In this document: positions 61,985-64,000 of the stretch, in pieces
Layout: every line of letters begins with the position of its first letter
Position numbering within the stretch: position 1 is the stretch's first letter
Assembly: GCA_032433765.1 (NCBI GenBank)
Contig: JAVIAB010000073.1
Location: forward strand, 63,134,199 to 63,198,198
Reading direction: 5' to 3'
Source of the DNA: Megaustenia siamemsis
Taxonomy: Eukaryota; Mollusca; Gastropoda; Stylommatophora; Ariophantidae
DNA: 64,000 bases
The notes under the pieces: generated by a model
Told to the model about the DNA's origin: nothing
What the model saw: only the letters and a program-made list of their open reading frames with translations
Database searches by the model: none
Made by a program: the position numbers and the translations under genes

Positions 61985-64000
61985 ATATGAGGAACAATAT
62001 ACCAACATAAAAGAATACATAAAGCTACATGGGTGTCACCAGATCATAGGACAGAAAATCAAATTGATCACATATGTATTAATAATAAGTTTAAGTCATC
62101 TTTACAGGATGTAAAAGTATATAGAGGGGCAGATGTAGCTTCAGATCATCATCTTCTGATAGCCAAACTTAAACTTAAACTAAAAAGATATACTACAACG
62201 AATAAGGGTAGAAAGTATTTCAATGTAGGGTTTCTTAAAGAACAAAGAATTAAAGATAAATTTGCAGTCACAATATCAAACAAATACCAAGTCCTCCAAC
62301 AACCAGAAAATACAATAATAAAATATCATTGGAAACAGGTAAAAGATTATATGGAAAGAGACATGCGAAGAAACACTAGGGAAAAGTGAATGCCAGAATA
62401 AGGCATGGATGACAGCAGATACCCTGGATAAAATTAAAGAAAGAAAGAACAAGAAAGCAGACATAAATAAAAGCAAAACGAGAAGTAATAAAGCCAAGAC
62501 ACAGGAAGCTTACACAGAGGTGAACAGAGAATTGAGAAGATACATTAAAAGGGATAAAAGGAAATATATAGAGGAACTAGCTAAAGAGGCCAAGGAAGCA
62601 GCAAATAAAGGGAATATGAAAGAACTGTACAACAGCACAAAGAAATTAAGTGGAAAATACAAACAGATCAATGCCTTTATTAAAGATAAGAAAGGAAATC
62701 TGCTTAGTAATATAAGGGAACAAATGGAGAGATGGAAAGAGCCCTTTGAAGAACTTCTGAACAGACCCGGCTCAAATAATCCTCCAGATATACTACCAGC
62801 AGAAGAAGAGTTACACGTTAACTGTGGAAAACCAAGCAAAGAAGAAATAATGAAAGCCATCAAGCTATTAAAAAATTATAAAGCCACATGACCAGATAAA
62901 ATTCCTTCAGAAGCCATCAAAACAGATATTAACACCTCTACCAAGATGTTACATAATCTATTAGATAAAATTTGGGAGAGGGAAGAAGTACCAAAAGACT
63001 GGAAAGAAGTTTATATGATCAAACTACCAAAGAAAGGAAGTTTACAGGAGTGTACAAATTATAGGGGAGTTATGCTACTATCAGTGCCAGGAAAAATATT
63101 AAGCAGAATCATTCTGGAGAGACTAAAGGAGGCCATAGAGAAACATTTGAGAGATGAACAAGCAGGTTTTAGGAAGAACAGATCATGTGCTGATCAAATA
63201 ACTACTCTACATATAATAGTTGAACAAAGTTTAGAACTAAAATCCCCACTTTATATTGGATTCATAGACTATGAAAAGGCATTTGATAGTTTAGACAGAG
63301 GAATGCTTTGGAAGTTTCTGAGTCATTACGGAATCCCCATAAAGTTTATTAACCTGATAAAAACAATGTATGAAGGAACGAAATGTAGTGTAGTGCATGA
63401 AGGACCGCTTACAGAAGCATTTGGAATAAGAACAGGAGTCAGGCAGGGATGCCTTCTGTCTCCATTTCTCTTTCTACTGGCCATAGATTGGATTATGAAA
63501 ATAACTCAAAACAACAGAAACTAAGCAACTTGATGATTTAGACTTTGCTGATGACATAGCTCCCCTATCACACAGCCATCAACAGATGCAGGATAAAATG
63601 AGCATACTTGATGAGAGATCACAACAGCTAGGACTGAAGATTAATAGAGAAGACCAACATTATGAGAATTAATTCAGTTGGCAAATACCAAATAAAATTA
63701 GGAGAAATACCTCTACTAGACGTACAATCTTGCATATATCTGGGCAGTAATATAAAGAGGGAGGAACAGAAAATGATACCAAAATAAGGATATCAAAAGC
63801 AAGAGGAGCTTTCTCTTCTGTCACTGGGAAACATATGGAAATCCAAAGAAATTAGGTTAAATACAAAAATAAAAATTTTCAACTCAAATGTTAAGTCGGT
63901 CCTATTATATGGCTGTGAAACATGGAGAACAACAAAATTGACAATCAAGAAGATACAGACTTTTATTAATGGATGCTTATGCAGAATAAAAGGATGGAAA
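61985..64000 (+). mobile_element. LINE-F copy, runs off the window
   Basis: Plus-strand LINE-F from the end of the endonuclease to the C-terminal region. Frames: 62033-62389 (EN end with 'VSPDHRTENQIDHICI' and 'ADVASDHHLLIAKLK'), 62409-62891 (linker with 'QMERWKEPFEELLNRPGSN'), 62946-63524 (RT). After 63524 it continues in other frames with the DFADD box (about 63540-63560) and 'GCETWRTTKL' (about 63913). It is the best LINE-F for RT but has at least four breaks, including a TGA before 'PDKIPSEAI'. Confidence 0.5.
62946..63524 (+). CDS. LINE-F reverse transcriptase, N-terminal and palm region
   Basis: A 192-codon frame: 'VPKDWKEVYMIKLPKKGSL', 'DEQAGFRKNRSCADQITTL', 'GFIDYEKAFDSLDRGMLWK' (first catalytic Asp, unlike the altered copy at 23172-23630) and 'RTGVRQGCLLSPFLFLLAI'. 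A frame change at about 63520 separates it from the FADD box. The ATG is internal to the original protein. Confidence 0.5.
   Translation: MLHNLLDKIWEREEVPKDWKEVYMIKLPKKGSLQECTNYRGVMLLSVPGKILSRIILERLKEAIEKHLRDEQAGFRKNRSCADQITTLHIIVEQSLELKSPLYIGFIDYEKAFDSLDRGMLWKFLSHYGIPIKFINLIKTMYEGTKCSVVHEGPLTEAFGIRTGVRQGCLLSPFLFLLAIDWIMKITQNNRN

Overview
The window looks like repeat-dense nuclear DNA of an animal, most likely a mollusc or another lophotrochozoan. That is an inference from three things: a broken secreted/receptor-type gene with an F5/8C-like domain followed by EGF-like modules at the left end, many RTE-like LINEs with short microsatellite tails, and tRNA-headed SINEs. Nothing looks bacterial: there are no operons, and almost every coding signal is a reverse transcriptase, endonuclease, RNase H, integrase or transposase, mostly broken. 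Family names below (LINE-A to LINE-M, SINE-1 to SINE-4) are nicknames used only here; copies were grouped by reading shared protein and DNA strings.

Layout. 1-1159: F5/8C/EGF gene fragment with an in-frame stop. 1160-2151: minisatellite plus a dispersed unit ending in (GA)n. 2226-7010: LINE debris (A, B, C with D inside it, K, H). 7440-13560: a decayed IS630/Tc1/mariner (ITm)-type transposase relic, split first by a full LINE-H (8120-12230, itself carrying SINE-2) and then by a LINE-E fragment (12518-13432), each with target-site duplications (TSDs). 13560-20335: mostly non-coding, with SINE-3, SINE-1 and LINE ends. 20336-27000: LINE-C, a long LINE-F, and LINE-J interrupted by LINE-A. 27019-41020: one LINE-G on the minus strand, opened up by a 10.6 kb Ty3/gypsy-like LTR retrotransposon, a SINE-4 and a LINE-C fragment.

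41021-44700: a possible host exon (41512-41686, minus), an RNase H-bearing LINE-M tail, SINE-1 split by LINE-B, and a second minisatellite-bearing dispersed unit in inverse orientation. 44745-54600: LINE-E, -G, -D, -F, -B and -C with SINEs nested in them. 55018-57132: a 2.1 kb ITm DNA transposon with terminal inverted repeats, TA flanks and a 408-codon transposase frame. 59081-64000: LINE-E, -G and -F, the last running off the window.

The elements interact as hosts and parasites. LINEs supply reverse transcription, and several non-autonomous units carry the 3' tail of one LINE family (SINE-3 with LINE-B, the minisatellite unit with LINE-M), which suggests they are copied by that LINE. Nesting with readable TSDs gives relative ages at more than ten sites. 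The best candidates for something unusual are the LTR element carrying two unrelated internal satellites and AT...TA ends, the tail-sharing retroposons, and the DD83E-spaced transposon. Many frameshifts are single-base changes in homopolymers, so some of the decay may be sequencing error.
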